Assembly: GCF_029931775.1 (NCBI RefSeq) | Contig: NC_079325.1 | Location: 53,676,286 to 53,740,285, forward strand | Direction: 5' to 3' | Source of the DNA: Euleptes europaea | Taxonomy: Eukaryota; Chordata; Lepidosauria; Squamata; Sphaerodactylidae | DNA: 64,000 bases | Shown: in pieces, positions 1 through 10,463 of the stretch | Layout of the letters: every line of letters begins with the position of its first letter | How positions within the stretch are numbered: the first letter of the stretch is position 1 | Made by a program: the position numbers and the translations under genes | Notes under the pieces: generated by a model | What the model was told of the DNA's origin: nothing | The model's input: the letters and a program-made list of their open reading frames with translations, nothing else | The model's database searches: none

Positions 1-738
1 CAAATTGCTCCTCCTGTTCTGAGTTCTGAAGGGAGTGGATCTTTATGCTGTGCATAGACAAGGGCAGTGGCCAGGGTGGGCGGGTTGCCAATGGCAACTG
101 GATTTGGGCACTCAAGTTCAAAAGGAAACACATTTCAGATAGTAGATCTTGGAGGGGAGGGCAGGCAATCCATGCTGTGGCAAAGGGAAGGCACTTGAAA
201 ACGCCCTTTTCTGGCTCAGGGCTTTCTTGTGGCAGAACTACAAGAAAAGGATGTAGGAAGCAGCTACATCTAACATAGGATGTGGGACTACATCGGGGAA
301 TGGTCTGAAGGAATGTGAGACAGCCACCTTGCAGAGGCCAAGCAAGTCTGGACCCCCCCCCCCCCGGGGACACCACCTTGAATTTCATTATAGAAGTTAG
401 AGCTGCAAACAAGAAACTCTGAAGTACTTAACGGACAAGTAGGAGCTAACCAGTCACCTAGAATAGCTTCTGCTGTAATTAAGTGTGTGTGTGTGTGTGT
501 GTGTGAGCCAAATATTCCTTCAGGGAACTGAGGTATGCAAGGTAGAGCACAGCTTTTCTCTTGCTAACAAGATCCGGGAATTCAGAGGCACTTCCCTGCC
601 TCTTAAATTAAGGCTTCCCTCAACTCATTTAATTGCTTTGCGAGTTATGGTCTAGTTTGTGAGTACACCGTGTCTCAACAGACATCCTTTTTTTTATTTT
701 GCAGGCTTCTGCCAACCCCCGAATTGCCTTTCCCACCT
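1..738. other. No gene seen; simple repeats
   Basis: I see no recognisable exon on either strand. The short open frames have no family resemblance. The stretch holds a C13 run at 353-365 and a (GT)n microsatellite at about 483-505. In human the gene beyond the DOLK 3' end is PHYHD1, but I recognise no PHYHD1 exon here. Confidence 0.6.
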
Positions 739-2487
739 CTCTACACCAGTAGTTCCCAACCTTTTTTTGATTAGGGACCACTAGGACTTTTTTGTTCGGT
801 GCAGGGACCCCAAGGTTCAAAATAAAAATTCCGAGAATTTGAAAATAAACTTTAATCATAACTGTTAGTTAAACATTAAACTTAGAATAATATTTGAATA
901 TATTTTTTATAATAGAGAACTTTTAATTGAAAATCAATGTGATTTTTGAGCTTGCATCCTTTTTACAAGCTGGGCAATTCTGGGGCTAATACTGTTGCTC
1001 AGAGCTACACGAATATCATCACTTGCTTCCAATCGATTTCTGGTCTTGTTCTTAATTATGTAAAGCAGAAAACCCTTGTTCGCATAAATAAGTTGTGGAG
1101 AAGAGCATAAGATATTGCAAGGCGAATCCCCGAACTGTAGGATATGAAATTGCTTTTTTACACCAGAACTCTTCAAGAGAAACTGATTCAAACGCATCCT
1201 TACAGTGCCTATCATTTTGGAATTCAATGAGCTCTTCCTGGATTTCTTCTGCAACCTCTTCAACAGCAATACCAAAAGGATTGCGAATCAGCTTTTGGGT
1301 ATCTTTTGATTCGGTCTGGTTATATTCCGGGAAGTAACAGTGGAATTCATCGACCAGCATTTGCAGATGACTTCTGATGGTCTTGTATATTTGCGGTGAT
1401 CATGTCATCTTTACTATCATCGACCAGTGCTTTTAATGTCACAAAAGCAGAATAATTGTTTTCGCCAACTTTACCTACCCATAATTGAAGTTTGCAAATA
1501 AAGGCACGCAGTTTGACTTCAAACATAATAATGTTTCCCACACCTGCTAAATTTATGTTTCCAGAATCTTGCAACTGTAAGTTTAGTTTATTCAAATGTG
1601 AGAAAATATCCACAAGATAAGCCATATGCATCTGACTTTTCGAATCAGAAAACTGCTCTAGTAAACTCTTAATTTTCTTCTCGGCTAGAAACAGCTCAAC
1701 CTCTTTTCTTAGTTCAAATAACCTTCCCAGCATATTGCCTTTCGATAGCCAACGAACGTTGGTGTGGAAAAGAAGTTTCATGAACGGAGTCCATTTCAGT
1801 GCAGTTTTTTAAAAAGGCGTGTATTTAAGGCGCTGCTTTTAATAACATTGACCACTTTTATGACCATTTCCATGGTATTAACAAGGCTTTTAGGAAGAGT
1901 CTTGGAAGCGAACGTCTGACGATGTATGATACAATGAGTTGTTATTGCTGAAGGATTCTTCTGTTTTATTAATGTTGCTAAACCGGAGCGTGATCCTAAC
2001 ATGACTGGAGCGCCATCCGTACAGAAGCCGGCAAGCTTTTCCCACATAATGCTATGTTTCTCAAAATACTCTGCACATTTTTCGCAGGTATCTTAGAGGT
2101 TAATACAAATTTGAAGGTCTTACCGTTACTCTGGAACCATCATATCACTTCACTAAACAGTAGTCACGGACACAGCCCTGAGCAAAACAAAGTAGGTACT
2201 TAATGCGTGCGACTCAACTTGCGCTACGTGCGTGCAGATGCGAAGTGGCGTGAGCCGTGAGGCTCGCTTGCACCCTCCCCCGGCCTCCCCGCCCCCGCAT
2301 GTTCCTTACTTGTTGCACACCGCTGCCACGAGTCACCGCCGCACTCTGTGCCCGCGAGCCGCTGCCACTCCACCCGCGTAAATATTAATTTATTATGGGT
2401 TTATAACTTTGTTTCGCGGACCTTAATTTAGTTCTCGCGGACCCCTGGTGGTCCGCGGACCACCGGATGGGAACCAGTGCTCTACAC
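739..2487 (-). mobile_element. hAT DNA transposon, degraded, with 8-bp target duplication
   Basis: The element proper runs 747-2479 and is flanked by a perfect 8-bp duplication CTCTACAC at 739-746 and 2480-2487. Its ends are imperfect inverted repeats (CAGTAGTTCCCAACC on the left; the right end read in reverse is CACTGGTTCCCATCC), typical of hAT. The minus strand holds transposase pieces at 1796-2047 (CTDGAP with a catalytic-type Asp, and a CxxH motif CIIH), 1347-1781 (NVRWLSKG), 1052-1360 and 934-1275 (YLCEQGFSALHN, the hAT C-terminal dimerisation region). These lie in different frames and the last two overlap, so there is at least one frameshift. The N-terminal zinc finger is not seen; 2050-2400 is GC-rich non-coding sequence. 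It looks like the ZBED/Charlie-like branch of hAT and is not functional. Confidence 0.88.
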
Positions 2488-2899
2488 AGAGAACTAACAA
2501 ATGATGGGTGTCCAAAGCATGCTTCTGAGGTAATCACTGGCCACCATTTTCCTCTGAAATCTGTTACTGGCATTGTTTTATCTTCGACCGGAGGCAGTTA
2601 AAGCGGGAAGACAATTCCCATTGGACTTCCCATCCACAACTGCATGTAATACAGCTCTGCCAAACTCCTCAAGTACATTGACAGTGCGGAATAAATATGA
2701 ACACTGCTTTCCTGGTAGTGTCTGTGCAGTTTATGTCTTAATCTCGGCTCTCATTTTTTACAAAAAGAAAACAAGGTTCTAGGCATTATAAATGCAAAGA
2801 CAGTATGAGCAGAGTGGAGAACGTGAAGGATGAACGAATTGTGTCTGCTGTACCTCCCAAAAATGGCTGTATATTTTTGGATCCAGAGGGCGATTTAAA

Positions 2900-3520
2900 T
2901 AGGATATCGAATGGGATTTGACAATTAAAGCTCCTGTCTTGGAATATTGGGGTGTGGAGGAATAAACTTCTTGATATGGATTTTCTAATCTTATTGCAAG
3001 ATCATGATATTTCTGTTCCTCCAGGAAACCTGGACTCAAGATCATGACCCTTTCCAGGGCTACAGGGCTCTTTCAGTGCCTGTGGCCAAAACCCATTTAA
3101 AGGGTTGGGAAAGTGGAGGCTTGATGATCTTCATAACAGCAGACCTCAATTTTGAAATACAAGTTGTAGATAATAGTCTTTTCAATAATTTCCAGATTTT
3201 ACTAGTGAAAGTTTTCCACTTTGGAAATCTCATTTGTATAAATGTATATATTCTACCTAAGCGTTCTACGTCCCATAAAACAGGGACCCGGTGGGATTCA
3301 TTGGTTGCTGCCATGGAATCTTTGCTTTTTCAATATCCTAATTCCCAATTTATCCTAGGAGGAGATTTCAATGCGAGAATAGGATCAGTTGCAATAGATG
3401 CAAGAGCTAACATGAATGCGCAAATTGCTATCCACGTTTCTTTTTAGGATCGATCATCAAAGGATAAGGTTATTAATAAGTTTGGACTTAAATTTTTTGG
3501 AACTGCATGAGCAGAGTGGT
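2900..3520 (+). mobile_element. LINE fragment, apurinic-type endonuclease domain
   Basis: The frame at 3004-3447 carries hallmarks of an AP-like retrotransposon endonuclease: LQETW near its start and GGDFNARIG at about 3358-3384, spaced as in that fold. Coding similarity seems to extend upstream in other frames from about 2900 and downstream to about 3520. There is no reverse transcriptase here, so it is a 5' or internal fragment. It could belong to the same LINE family as the C-terminal fragments at 15.6 and 17 kb, but no shared segment lets me test that. Confidence 0.72.
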
Positions 3521-3970
3521 ATTCAGTTAGCAGGAGGATTTGCTGAATGAGGCCTGGTCTACACATACACAGTGGAGTGAGGTGGTGGAGATCACATTTG
3601 AATAGCCCCCTACATAAAAAACCTACCCTGCAAAAAGAAAACTAACACAGGCAGCAGTTGGGCATACTACATTTCTTTGGGTGGTGTTTTTACATGAGAA
3701 AGCATTAAAATATTGTCTTCTCAACCTGCAGTGTGAAACAATTCATTCTACCATCTCCATTTCCTGCCCCCTAATAGTGGTCAGTGTGATGGGTGTTTCA
3801 TTGCTTCATATCTTCTTCCCTCTGGTGTACAGAAGCTTTATCGAGGCTGTAAAATCAAATCTTTTAAAAATACTTCAGAACAGATTATACACCATAAGGG
3901 GGGAAATCATGCAAATGACTTCAGGTTATAAAAAGTCCAGGGGTTTACATTTTTATTTTTTCCCTTTAGC
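3521..3970. other. No gene seen
   Basis: AT-rich sequence without a recognisable gene or repeat. It ends in a long pyrimidine tract that leads into the exon-like stretch at 3971. Confidence 0.5.
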
Positions 3971-4028
3971 ATAGAGTTCACAGACCTGCTTGGAGTCTTT
4001 TCTCGCAAGTACAATTTGCTGTTCGACA
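3971..4028 (+). other. Exon-like open stretch, unassigned
   Basis: A strong polypyrimidine tract ending in CCCTTTAG precedes a 58-nt open stretch reading IEFTDLLGVFSRKYNLLFD, followed by GACAG and GTACTG, a possible donor. It stops just before a SINE. I cannot assign the peptide to any gene of this chromosomal neighbourhood. It may be an orphan exon, part of an old transposon or retro-copy, or chance. Confidence 0.25.
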
Positions 4029-4055
4029 GGTACTGCTTCCCTCCTGAAACTGCTT

Positions 4056-4266
4056 TGGTGGTGGAAAGTGTCATCAAGTCGCAGATGACTTACGGTGACC
4101 CCAAAGGGGCTTCCAAGGCAAGAGACACTAACAGAGGTGGTCTTGCCATTGCCTGCCTCAGCGTAGCAACCTTAGTCCTCCTTGGTGGCCTCCCATCCAA
4201 GTACTAACCAGGGCTGACCCCACTTAGCTTCTGAGATCGGACTATCCTGGCCTATCCATGTCAGGG
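4056..4266 (-). mobile_element. 5S rRNA-derived SINE
   Basis: Read on the minus strand, 4190-4250 matches the internal promoter part of 5S rRNA: AGAAGCTAAG, then GGTTAGTACTTGGATGGGAG. The distal part (4056-4120 on the plus strand) contains TGGTGGTGGAAAGTG and ATCAAGTCGCAGATGACTTA, which resembles the 3' tail of the Bov-B LINE at 23.6 kb. That pairing is characteristic of the SINE3 class. Confidence 0.8.
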
Positions 4267-4297
4267 CGAAAGTGCTATAGGAAAGAGTCACTCGTCC

Positions 4298-4675
4298 ATC
4301 TAGCTCACGGGTCTCCAACCTTTTTAAGCCTCTGGGCACCTTTGGAAATCTGACACAGGGCGGCAGGCACAACCATAAAATGGATGCCGTGGCAGGTGGC
4401 ACGCCATATACACAACCAGATGAAGTCCCGGTGCAGGGGAGAAGAGGGGTAATTTTAAAAACATACTGGGAAAGAGTATGTACTACACTGGTAGTAGCTG
4501 CCACTGAAGCAATGTCATTTTCATCTGCATGGCCGATCATCTCCAATGGCCTATCAGAAGCTGTGCTGGGCAAAAGCTCCACCCACTTTTGGGAAATGCT
4601 TGGTGGACATCAGGAAAGATGTTGGTGGGCACCCTGGGGCCCACAGGCACCACTCTGGGGACCACTGATGTAGCT
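4298..4675. mobile_element. Non-autonomous hAT element inserted in a SINE
   Basis: The element is 4306-4667. Its ends, CACGGGTCTCCAACC and GGGGACCACTG, are hAT-like inverted termini. The flanking 8-bp sites ATCTAGCT and ATGTAGCT match at 7 of 8 positions. The sequences outside join into a tRNA-type SINE (TCCATCTAGCT followed by CAATGTCT), so it landed inside an older SINE. It has no coding capacity. Confidence 0.75.
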
Positions 4676-4830
4676 CAATGTCTCTGTTCTGAGACCCTGG
4701 CGAGCTGCTGCCAGCTGGACAGAGGGGGGGGTCTTCCTCACCCCAACCTGCTCCTGCAGATCCTTTACCTGGAAATGTTGGGGACTGAACCTGCATCTTT
4801 CAGAAAGAACTGGGAATGTTTTACCACGAA
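4676..4830 (-). mobile_element. tRNA-derived SINE (family A), right part
   Basis: This matches family A copies elsewhere (for example 6461-6677): the order GAGACCCTGG, then CTGGAAATG, then GGGACTGAACCTG, which in reverse is a tRNA B box. Its left part lies before the hAT element that splits it. Confidence 0.65.
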
Positions 4831-4834
4831 TCCT

Positions 4835-4978
4835 GTGGAAATATGAAGCTGCCTTGTACGGAATCAGATAATTGATCCATCTAGCCTCACTGTCCACTTT
4901 GACAGACAAAGGCTCTCCAGGGTCTTGGGCAGAAAAGCTCTTTCCCCAACCCTACAGCTGGAGATGCCACATAGACTT
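4835..4978 (-). mobile_element. tRNA-derived SINE (family A), partial
   Basis: It begins with TATGAAGCTGCCTTGTA and continues CTCTCCAGGGTCTTGGGCAG and GGAGATGCCA, the normal order of a minus-strand family A copy. The tRNA head is missing. Confidence 0.65.
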
Positions 4979-4979
4979 T

Positions 4980-5820
4980 GTGTGCAAAGTGTGTGTTCTA
5001 GCACAACAAGCTCCTAGGTTGGGCCTGATCCATCAAGACACTTCTTAATTCCTTAAGCAAACGGATCCCTCAGCAGAGATTAATAATGCCTCAGTTGCTC
5101 AAATATCCTGAATGTGCTTTTTTGCATTGTTAATTTAAAACACATTAGTGGGCTCTGAATTCTATTTTTTTTAAATGTACACCATGCAAAACTAGCCTAT
5201 CCCTGCCCTAGAATGCCTCCCAGAATCTTCTGCAACTAATGGCGGTCTAGTGGGAGTCATGCAAAGGTTCTTTGGCAAGAAAAGATGACGTGGAAACATA
5301 GTGTTGCCGACATTCGTTCTTCTTGCTAATATTCTGACAGGTAGGGGCTCTTCTGGGTGTCCTCAGATCCCTGGAATGTCTAGTTACAAGATACACACCA
5401 CAGCCCATTTTGCCCCTTGATGTGATGTTTCTGTTCCACTGCCAGTTGGCAGAGATTGCCCACCACACGGAAAGGCTGTATTCAGCTGCTGTTAGACACA
5501 GCCATGAATTAAGTGCCCCTCTCTCCTTCCCTTGAACAACGCACTGTGACGGAGGATGGAGGTCTTCAACTGACTCTCACGCATCATGATGTCAGCACCT
5601 TAAAAAGTGGATGTTTATTTCCTAGTAACTGCAGTTCTTGAGCAGAGTTAAATCATGGTTGAAATCCAAGTTACTGAGGAGAGAAAAACTCCTCAATTTG
5701 CTAAGGATCTGTTTTGACGACTTCTGTCTTGGAATGCCATACAGGGCGGGAGGAAGGGAATGTGCAAACCCTACAGTTAACCAAGTTCACAAACTTATTT
5801 GTTATGTCCCAATGCCACAG
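4980..5820. other. No gene seen
   Basis: Unique-looking intergenic sequence. I recognise neither an exon nor a repeat. Confidence 0.5.
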
Positions 5821-5821
5821 G

Positions 5822-6202
5822 CCACATTCAGACGCCATGATAAACCTCTGGCTGTGACAGGTGTGAACAATGCTTGTCAGGTTCACAAGTTCTATGTCAA
5901 GTGCAATTCAATTTGCTGTGCAAATGAAGGTAAGGATTGTTTATTCCCCACAAACTAAGATTTTGACCTACAGTCTAATCCCAGTTCAGGATTCTGGTTT
6001 GTGAAGAGTAAACAAAATCCAGTTCTTGGAGGAGCCTGCATTTGGATGTTGTGGCAAATTGAGTTGCATCTAACCAGGAAGTACTGAATTGCATTCCATG
6101 TGCCAGGGGACAAGGGAGAGAGAGAGTGAGAGCTTGGTGAACAAATTGTGATTGTGCCTGTCACAGATGGAAGAAACTTATCATGATGTCTGAACGTAGA
6201 CA
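5822..6202. repeat. Imperfect inverted repeat, probable miniature DNA transposon
   Basis: The left side (ACATTCAGACGCCATGATAA, then CTGTGACAGG, GTGCAATTCAATTTGC) is repeated in reverse complement on the right (CCTGTCACAG, TTATCATGATGTCTGAACGT, GAGTTGCATC). The arms are about 100-140 bp and diverged. No coding capacity. I could not find a clean target duplication. Confidence 0.5.
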
Positions 6203-6460
6203 CAATTTATAGGGTAGCTAGCACAGAGACCCCTGTGAGTTTATGGAGGCTGACGAAACAAGTGGGCTGGAACCCAGCTGAAGCTGCCTCTGTCTCCTAC
6301 CTACTGATGCTCCTCCAACCGCATGCTGAACTGAAGCAATCAAGAAGAGGTAGTGGTAATGGCAGCAACCTGGGAAATATTCCAGGGTCCTCAAGGCCAG
6401 CTTCAAAAAGTGAGGGAAGTCAACAAGAAAGAAAGAAGGATCTTGCACGAGGGGTAAGAA

Positions 6461-6677
6461 GGACACATGGACACGTGAAGCTGCCTTATACTGAATCAGA
6501 CCCTTGGTCCATCAAAGTCAGTATTATCTACTCAGACCAGCAGCGGCTCTCCAGGGTCTCAGGTAGAGGTCTTTCACATCAGCTACTTGCCTAGTTCCTT
6601 TAACTGGAGATGCCGGGGATTGAACCGGGGACCTTCTGCATGCCAAGCAGATGCTCTCCCACTCAGCCACAGGCCCA
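6461..6677 (-). mobile_element. tRNA-derived SINE (family A), near full length
   Basis: On the minus strand it begins with a tRNA-like head, box B GGTTCAATCCC type, then GGCATCTCCAG, CCTGAGACCCTGGAGAG and ends CAGTATAAGGCAGCTTCACG. Six or more related copies in the window give the family boundaries. Confidence 0.82.
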
Positions 6678-7010
6678 TTAATGAGGCTCCAGATGAGAAG
6701 ATTTATCCAAGGTGGAAAGGAAGAGAAGTGATACAAACCCACTATGAAATTATCCAGGGCAAGCCCCACTGAAGTGAAAAAACTTGAAGCCATTCAGTTC
6801 ATCAGGGCTTGTGCCCTGAGATCCTCCCAGGTCCAATCTTTGTCCTCAATTCTGCTACCATTCAGGGAATCCCAAACCCACCCTGGAGTGACCCACCTCC
6901 CCTTGCCTTATGGCCACATGCTGCCTATCAGAAAGAGAAACAAGGGGAGGCCCTTTGCTGTGTGAACTGATACATGCAGTTCGCTGGCTGAGAAATGAGG
7001 TCTTTCCTGG

Positions 7011-7016
7011 TTTAAT
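7011..7016 (-). terminator. Candidate DOLK poly(A) signal (ATTAAA)
   Basis: On the minus strand an ATTAAA hexamer lies about 375 nt past the DOLK stop codon. It is a common variant signal. I saw no AATAAA nearer to the stop, but this is only a hexamer match. Confidence 0.25.
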
Positions 7017-7391
7017 CTTCATAGGCCCCCCACAATACACGCACCCAGAGAAACAGAGACGTGTGGAATCACCAGAGGGTGGTGCTGTAGGCTGTTGGTG
7101 TTTCAGGAAGGCAACTTCTCCTTACTTTGATGAAGTGATGCCGCTGGAGTCATTTCGAAGTGGAATTAAAAAAAAAAGACAACTGACAAAAATAGCAGCA
7201 TTTCACATTATAGAGTTTTCAATGTTCACTTGCTCAAAGAGCAATTTCTTTTGACATAATTATCCACAGCACAGCAATGTCAACCTTTTGGACCAACCGA
7301 CTCAACTGAGGCATCAAAAAACACAGGTATGGACATACCCTGTCAGTGTCACTGTCTATCAAAGCGAAATCTTATTTCCCACTGAAAGGTT

Positions 7392-8984
7392 CTAAGCCAT
7401 CAATAGTATCTGGAGGTAGAGGGGCAAGAGTAAATTGTCCACTTGAGTAGTGTAAGCTTCCAAAATCGAAACCAAGCTGACAGAGACCAAGATCCAAGAG
7501 TAGCTGGCATTGAGATCCACTGTGCTATCAAAGATCAGGATTATGGCAACAGTGATGATCTGGGCAAAGATGGCAGTCATCGTCCCTTCAAATGTTTTCT
7601 TGGTTCCTGGCCATTTGATTTCCCCGACCGTACTACCAAAAATAGAGGCTACCGAATCTCCAACTCCCACGGCCAGAACTCCGGAGTAGGGTACCAGTGC
7701 TGCTGCCCCGGCCAAAGTTCCTTTTGGGGCACATGGTCTTGGGAACAGCCAAACAGGGAGGGACATTCCAAGGAGAAGGTAGATGTGGGTCAAGATCAAA
7801 GGTCCACTGTCGCGTTCGTCCAAAAAGAGAGAAAGCAAGTGTCGAAGCATCTGGCCAAAAGGTTTGATCCTAAAGTATCGGATGTACTCTAGAAGAATCA
7901 AGACTGCCAGGCAGACCACGGCGGCCACATACAGGAGCTGGCGGTCGTGGATTAGCCCTGGGATATAAGTAGCCACCACAATGAAGTGGAAATACTTCCT
8001 GGTTATGGTCGAAGCTTGGTGTTTCTTAGAACCAGAAGACCTCTTTGTGTTTTGGTAGAGGACTACGGTGCATGCCGCCGTGGCCAGCAGGGTCCAGTAG
8101 GCAAGGAGGTAAACTCTCGTCTGTGTTTGAGACAGGAACTGGAAGAACCAAAACAAGGGATTCCTTCGGATCAGCCGGTACAGCCACGGCATCACCACCC
8201 CCAGCCCCAGCACCGCCGTCATTGTGTAGAAGAACATGGAGGAGATCCAGGTCCCAGAATCCATGAAGAAAAACAGGGCTGTGAAGAATATCCCCAAGAG
8301 GACTATTCCGACCACAACCACCAGAAGGAAGAAGTGTACAGGATCCCCTCTGCCTTCAACAACATTCAGAGAACGTTTAATGAGTTGGTTGAGGACAAAA
8401 CTGATACCCGTAAGGATGAGCAATGCCTCACCAGGGGTGAAACACCGGGGTAACAGGTATAGCAGTATCATGCTGAGGTAGACAAAGATCAGCAGCACTT
8501 CCAGAACCTCAATCACTTCGGACACAGACAAAGACTGCTTCATGGTATATATGATTAAACTGCCAGCAATACCAGAAAGGATGCAGGTGTTCGTTGGCAC
8601 AGGTTTGGTAATGCCGATTGCTATCACAGAGAGGAAAAGAGCGATCGCCATGCCTGTGCAGGCCACCACAATCCCAAAACGTTCAAAGTACACAATGCCA
8701 GCCATGCTGCACCTTTCTTTCATCACAATTCCCAATAACGGAATGGCCATGCAAGCTGGTAAGAGACCACTGTTTGCAGTTGTTCGGAACTGAAAGACAG
8801 CGCTGCCTAGCTGAAGGAGATTATCCCATTTGAACTGGATGTAAAACGCCTGGATTGCGAGGGCAATGGCACACCAGGAAAACCGGTCCCAGACGGTGCT
8901 GTGCACACAGAGCGCAATTGTGAACACGATTAGAGATTCCACGAGAACCGGTTTGTTCAGCATGGTGCCAGTCGGAGGCATCAT
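7392..8984 (-). CDS. DOLK: Dolichol kinase
   Basis: DOLK uses CTP to phosphorylate dolichol in the ER membrane, giving dolichyl phosphate, the lipid carrier for N-glycosylation, O- and C-mannosylation and GPI anchors. The 530-residue product is very hydrophobic, with many membrane segments throughout, and follows human DOLK (538 aa) almost end to end, for example [19 protein letters not shown] near the N-terminus and [16 protein letters not shown] near the C-terminus. The C-terminal CTP-binding region is intact: [11 protein letters not shown] from about residue 440 and KKTFEG at about 462-467. I start at ATG 8984-8982; an in-frame TAA lies 42 nt upstream (9024-9026). The next ATG (8981-8979) and one at 8963-8961 are alternatives. 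The open frame extends to a GTG at 9017, which I do not accept as a start. The coding region is one exon, as in mammals. Only the first dozen residues differ clearly from human. No damage seen. Confidence 0.97.
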   Translation of the reverse strand: MMPPTGTMLNKPVLVESLIVFTIALCVHSTVWDRFSWCAIALAIQAFYIQFKWDNLLQLGSAVFQFRTTANSGLLPACMAIPLLGIVMKERCSMAGIVYFERFGIVVACTGMAIALFLSVIAIGITKPVPTNTCILSGIAGSLIIYTMKQSLSVSEVIEVLEVLLIFVYLSMILLYLLPRCFTPGEALLILTGISFVLNQLIKRSLNVVEGRGDPVHFFLLVVVVGIVLLGIFFTALFFFMDSGTWISSMFFYTMTAVLGLGVVMPWLYRLIRRNPLFWFFQFLSQTQTRVYLLAYWTLLATAACTVVLYQNTKRSSGSKKHQASTITRKYFHFIVVATYIPGLIHDRQLLYVAAVVCLAVLILLEYIRYFRIKPFGQMLRHLLSLFLDERDSGPLILTHIYLLLGMSLPVWLFPRPCAPKGTLAGAAALVPYSGVLAVGVGDSVASIFGSTVGEIKWPGTKKTFEGTMTAIFAQIITVAIILIFDSTVDLNASYSWILVSVSLVSILEAYTTQVDNLLLPLYLQILLMA

Positions 8985-9079
8985 GTAATGCAAAGATCTT
9001 GATACTTGTTCCAGCACAATACCTTAAAACCAGTCTTTTGCTCACCAGTCAAAGCTTCACTTGTATCTTAACACCATTC
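8985..9079 (-). promoter_or_regulatory. DOLK: Predicted DOLK 5' UTR segment with splice acceptor
   Basis: On the minus strand a pyrimidine-rich tract ending TTTTGTTTTTCACTTCTAG (9098-9080) forms a strong 3' splice site 95 nt before the DOLK ATG. A donor-like AAGAG/GTGGGT lies in the CpG island at 14120/14119 on the same strand. Together they suggest a non-coding first exon in the island and a 5040-nt leader intron (9080-14119). The leader also holds a tiny upstream frame starting 2 nt after the acceptor (six codons). This is a prediction from splice-site patterns only. Confidence 0.5.
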
Positions 9080-9194
9080 CTAGAAGTGAAAAACAAAACC
9101 AAGCCATTAAAAAGCATGCTATATCATAGCTCCTTTGCTTCAACTATGAAAGATTTAGCTTTGCTTGAACATGTCAGTGCTATTGTTAATAATA

Positions 9195-9360
9195 ACTTTG
9201 TTTCAAGTTGCAACTAACTTCTGGCAACTCCTTATGGGGTTTTCAAGGCAAGAAACGAGCAGAGGTGGTTTGCTATTCCTGCCTCTGCCTAGCTACCCCA
9301 ATCTTTCTTGGTGGTCTCCCACGCAAGTACTAACTGTGGCAGACCCTGCTTACCTCCCAA
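9195..9360 (-). mobile_element. 5S rRNA-derived SINE, partial
   Basis: GGTGGTCTCCCACGCAAGTA is the reverse of the 5S box C region. It is followed by CAGACCCTGCTTA, the reverse of box A. The tail side has AACTCCTTATGGGGTTTTCA. The 5S head is truncated at about 9360, next to the SINE at 9372. Confidence 0.72.
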
Positions 9361-9371
9361 GTAATGGTGTA

Positions 9372-9607
9372 GCCAACATGGTGTAGTGGTTAAGAGCAGT
9401 GGTTTGGAGCGGTGGACTCTGATCTGGAGAAACGGGTTGGATTCCCCACTCCTACACATGAAGCCAGCTGGGTAACCTTGGGCTAGTCACTTTCTCTCAG
9501 CCCCACCTACCTCACAGGGTGTCTGTTGTAGGGGAAGGAGATTGTAAGCTGGTTTGATTCTCCTTTAAGTGGCAGAGAAAGTCAGTATATAAAAACCAAC
9601 TCTTCGT
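9372..9607 (+). mobile_element. tRNA-derived SINE (family B)
   Basis: Head GTGTAGTGGTTAAGAGC is a tRNA A box and GGTTGGATTCCCC a B box. The body is GAAGCCAGCTGGGTAACCTT and CCCCACCTACCTCACAGGGT, and the tail ATATAAAAACCAACTCTTC. The same order recurs in at least eight copies in this window. Confidence 0.85.
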
Positions 9608-9749
9608 CTAGTCAGGTGCTAGTGCTGTCGTTAAGTGATCCTAAGAGTGCCGTGATTGTTCTCTCTCCTTTTGGCTTGCTAAGTGAGGACTACAGAGGAG
9701 TAATATGTTCAGATGTTTAAATGTAGAAAATCGAGTACACTGGAGGGGC

Positions 9750-9870
9750 CATGGGGTAGTGGTAGAACGCCTGCTTTGTACAGTCTCAGGTTCCATCACA
9801 AATGAAACTGCTTCATATGGAGATGGATAAATGCCTACTCAAACTGGCAGCAGCTGTCCAAGTTTTCAGA
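9750..9870 (+). mobile_element. tRNA-derived SINE (family A), head fragment
   Basis: GGTAGTGGTAGAACGCCTGC and CAGGTTCCATCAC resemble family A A and B boxes; GAAACTGCTTCATATGG resembles its end. The middle is deleted or too diverged to place. Confidence 0.45.
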
Positions 9871-9901
9871 GAGAGCCTTTTTCAACAGTGGCCCCAGAGA
9901 T

Positions 9902-10183
9902 TCTTTAAGAAGAAGAGCTGGTTTTTATATGCTGATTTCTCTACCACTTAAGACTCAAACCAGCTTACAATCACCTTCCCTTCGCCGCAACAGACACCCT
10001 GTGAGGTAGGTGGGGCTGAGAGAACTCTAACAAAGTTCGTGTGTAGGAGTGGGGAAACAAATCCAGTTCACCAGATTAGCATCCACTGCTCATGTGGAGG
10101 AGCGGGGAATCAAACCCGGTTCTCCAGATCAGAGTCCACCACTCCAAACCATCACTCATAAGCACTACATCATTCTGGCTCTC
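9902..10183 (-). mobile_element. tRNA-derived SINE (family B), full length
   Basis: Reverse orientation: it begins GAAGAAGAGCTGGTTTTTAT (tail), passes through ACACCCTGTGAGGTAGGTGG and CGGTTCTCCAGATCAGAGTC, and ends at the tRNA head near 10180. The following 10184-10255 (AACACTGAGCCACAG) looks like the head of a further family A copy. Confidence 0.82.
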
Positions 10184-10463
10184 TGCTGCAAGACCAAGCC
10201 CGGTGCCTTCTGCAGGCAAAGCATAGACTCCAACACTGAGCCACAGCCACTCCACTAAAAAGAACTCACACACTAAAGATAGGAAATACAATTTTCTGCC
10301 CAGACTCTGAAGTCTGTTGTCAATTCTGAGCTAGATGGATCAATGGTCTGAAGGTAACTTCATATGTTTTCAACTCACTGTACCTGCTGAGGAAAAAAAT
10401 GCAGTTAGCCACACATGGGTTGATTAAGATGTAACCACATCAAGTTTAGCACAACCACAGTGA

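Noticed and set aside
4190-4250. A 5S rRNA gene
   Set aside because: Only the internal promoter part matches, it is mutated and fused to a SINE tail; the same holds for the other four copies.
1-7390. PHYHD1 exons, expected from human gene order
   Set aside because: No peptide on either strand resembled PHYHD1. The gene may lie outside the window.
7443-8793. Plus-strand open frames opposite DOLK
   Set aside because: They are antisense shadows of the conserved DOLK coding region.
8985-9017. Extension of DOLK to 541 aa starting at position 9017
   Set aside because: The codon there is GTG, not ATG. DOLK has no known non-AUG start, and two adjacent ATG codons follow at 8984 and 8981.
9372-9460. 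tRNA genes at the many A-box/B-box pairs
   Set aside because: They do not fold as cloverleafs with a proper anticodon arm and each continues into the same SINE body.
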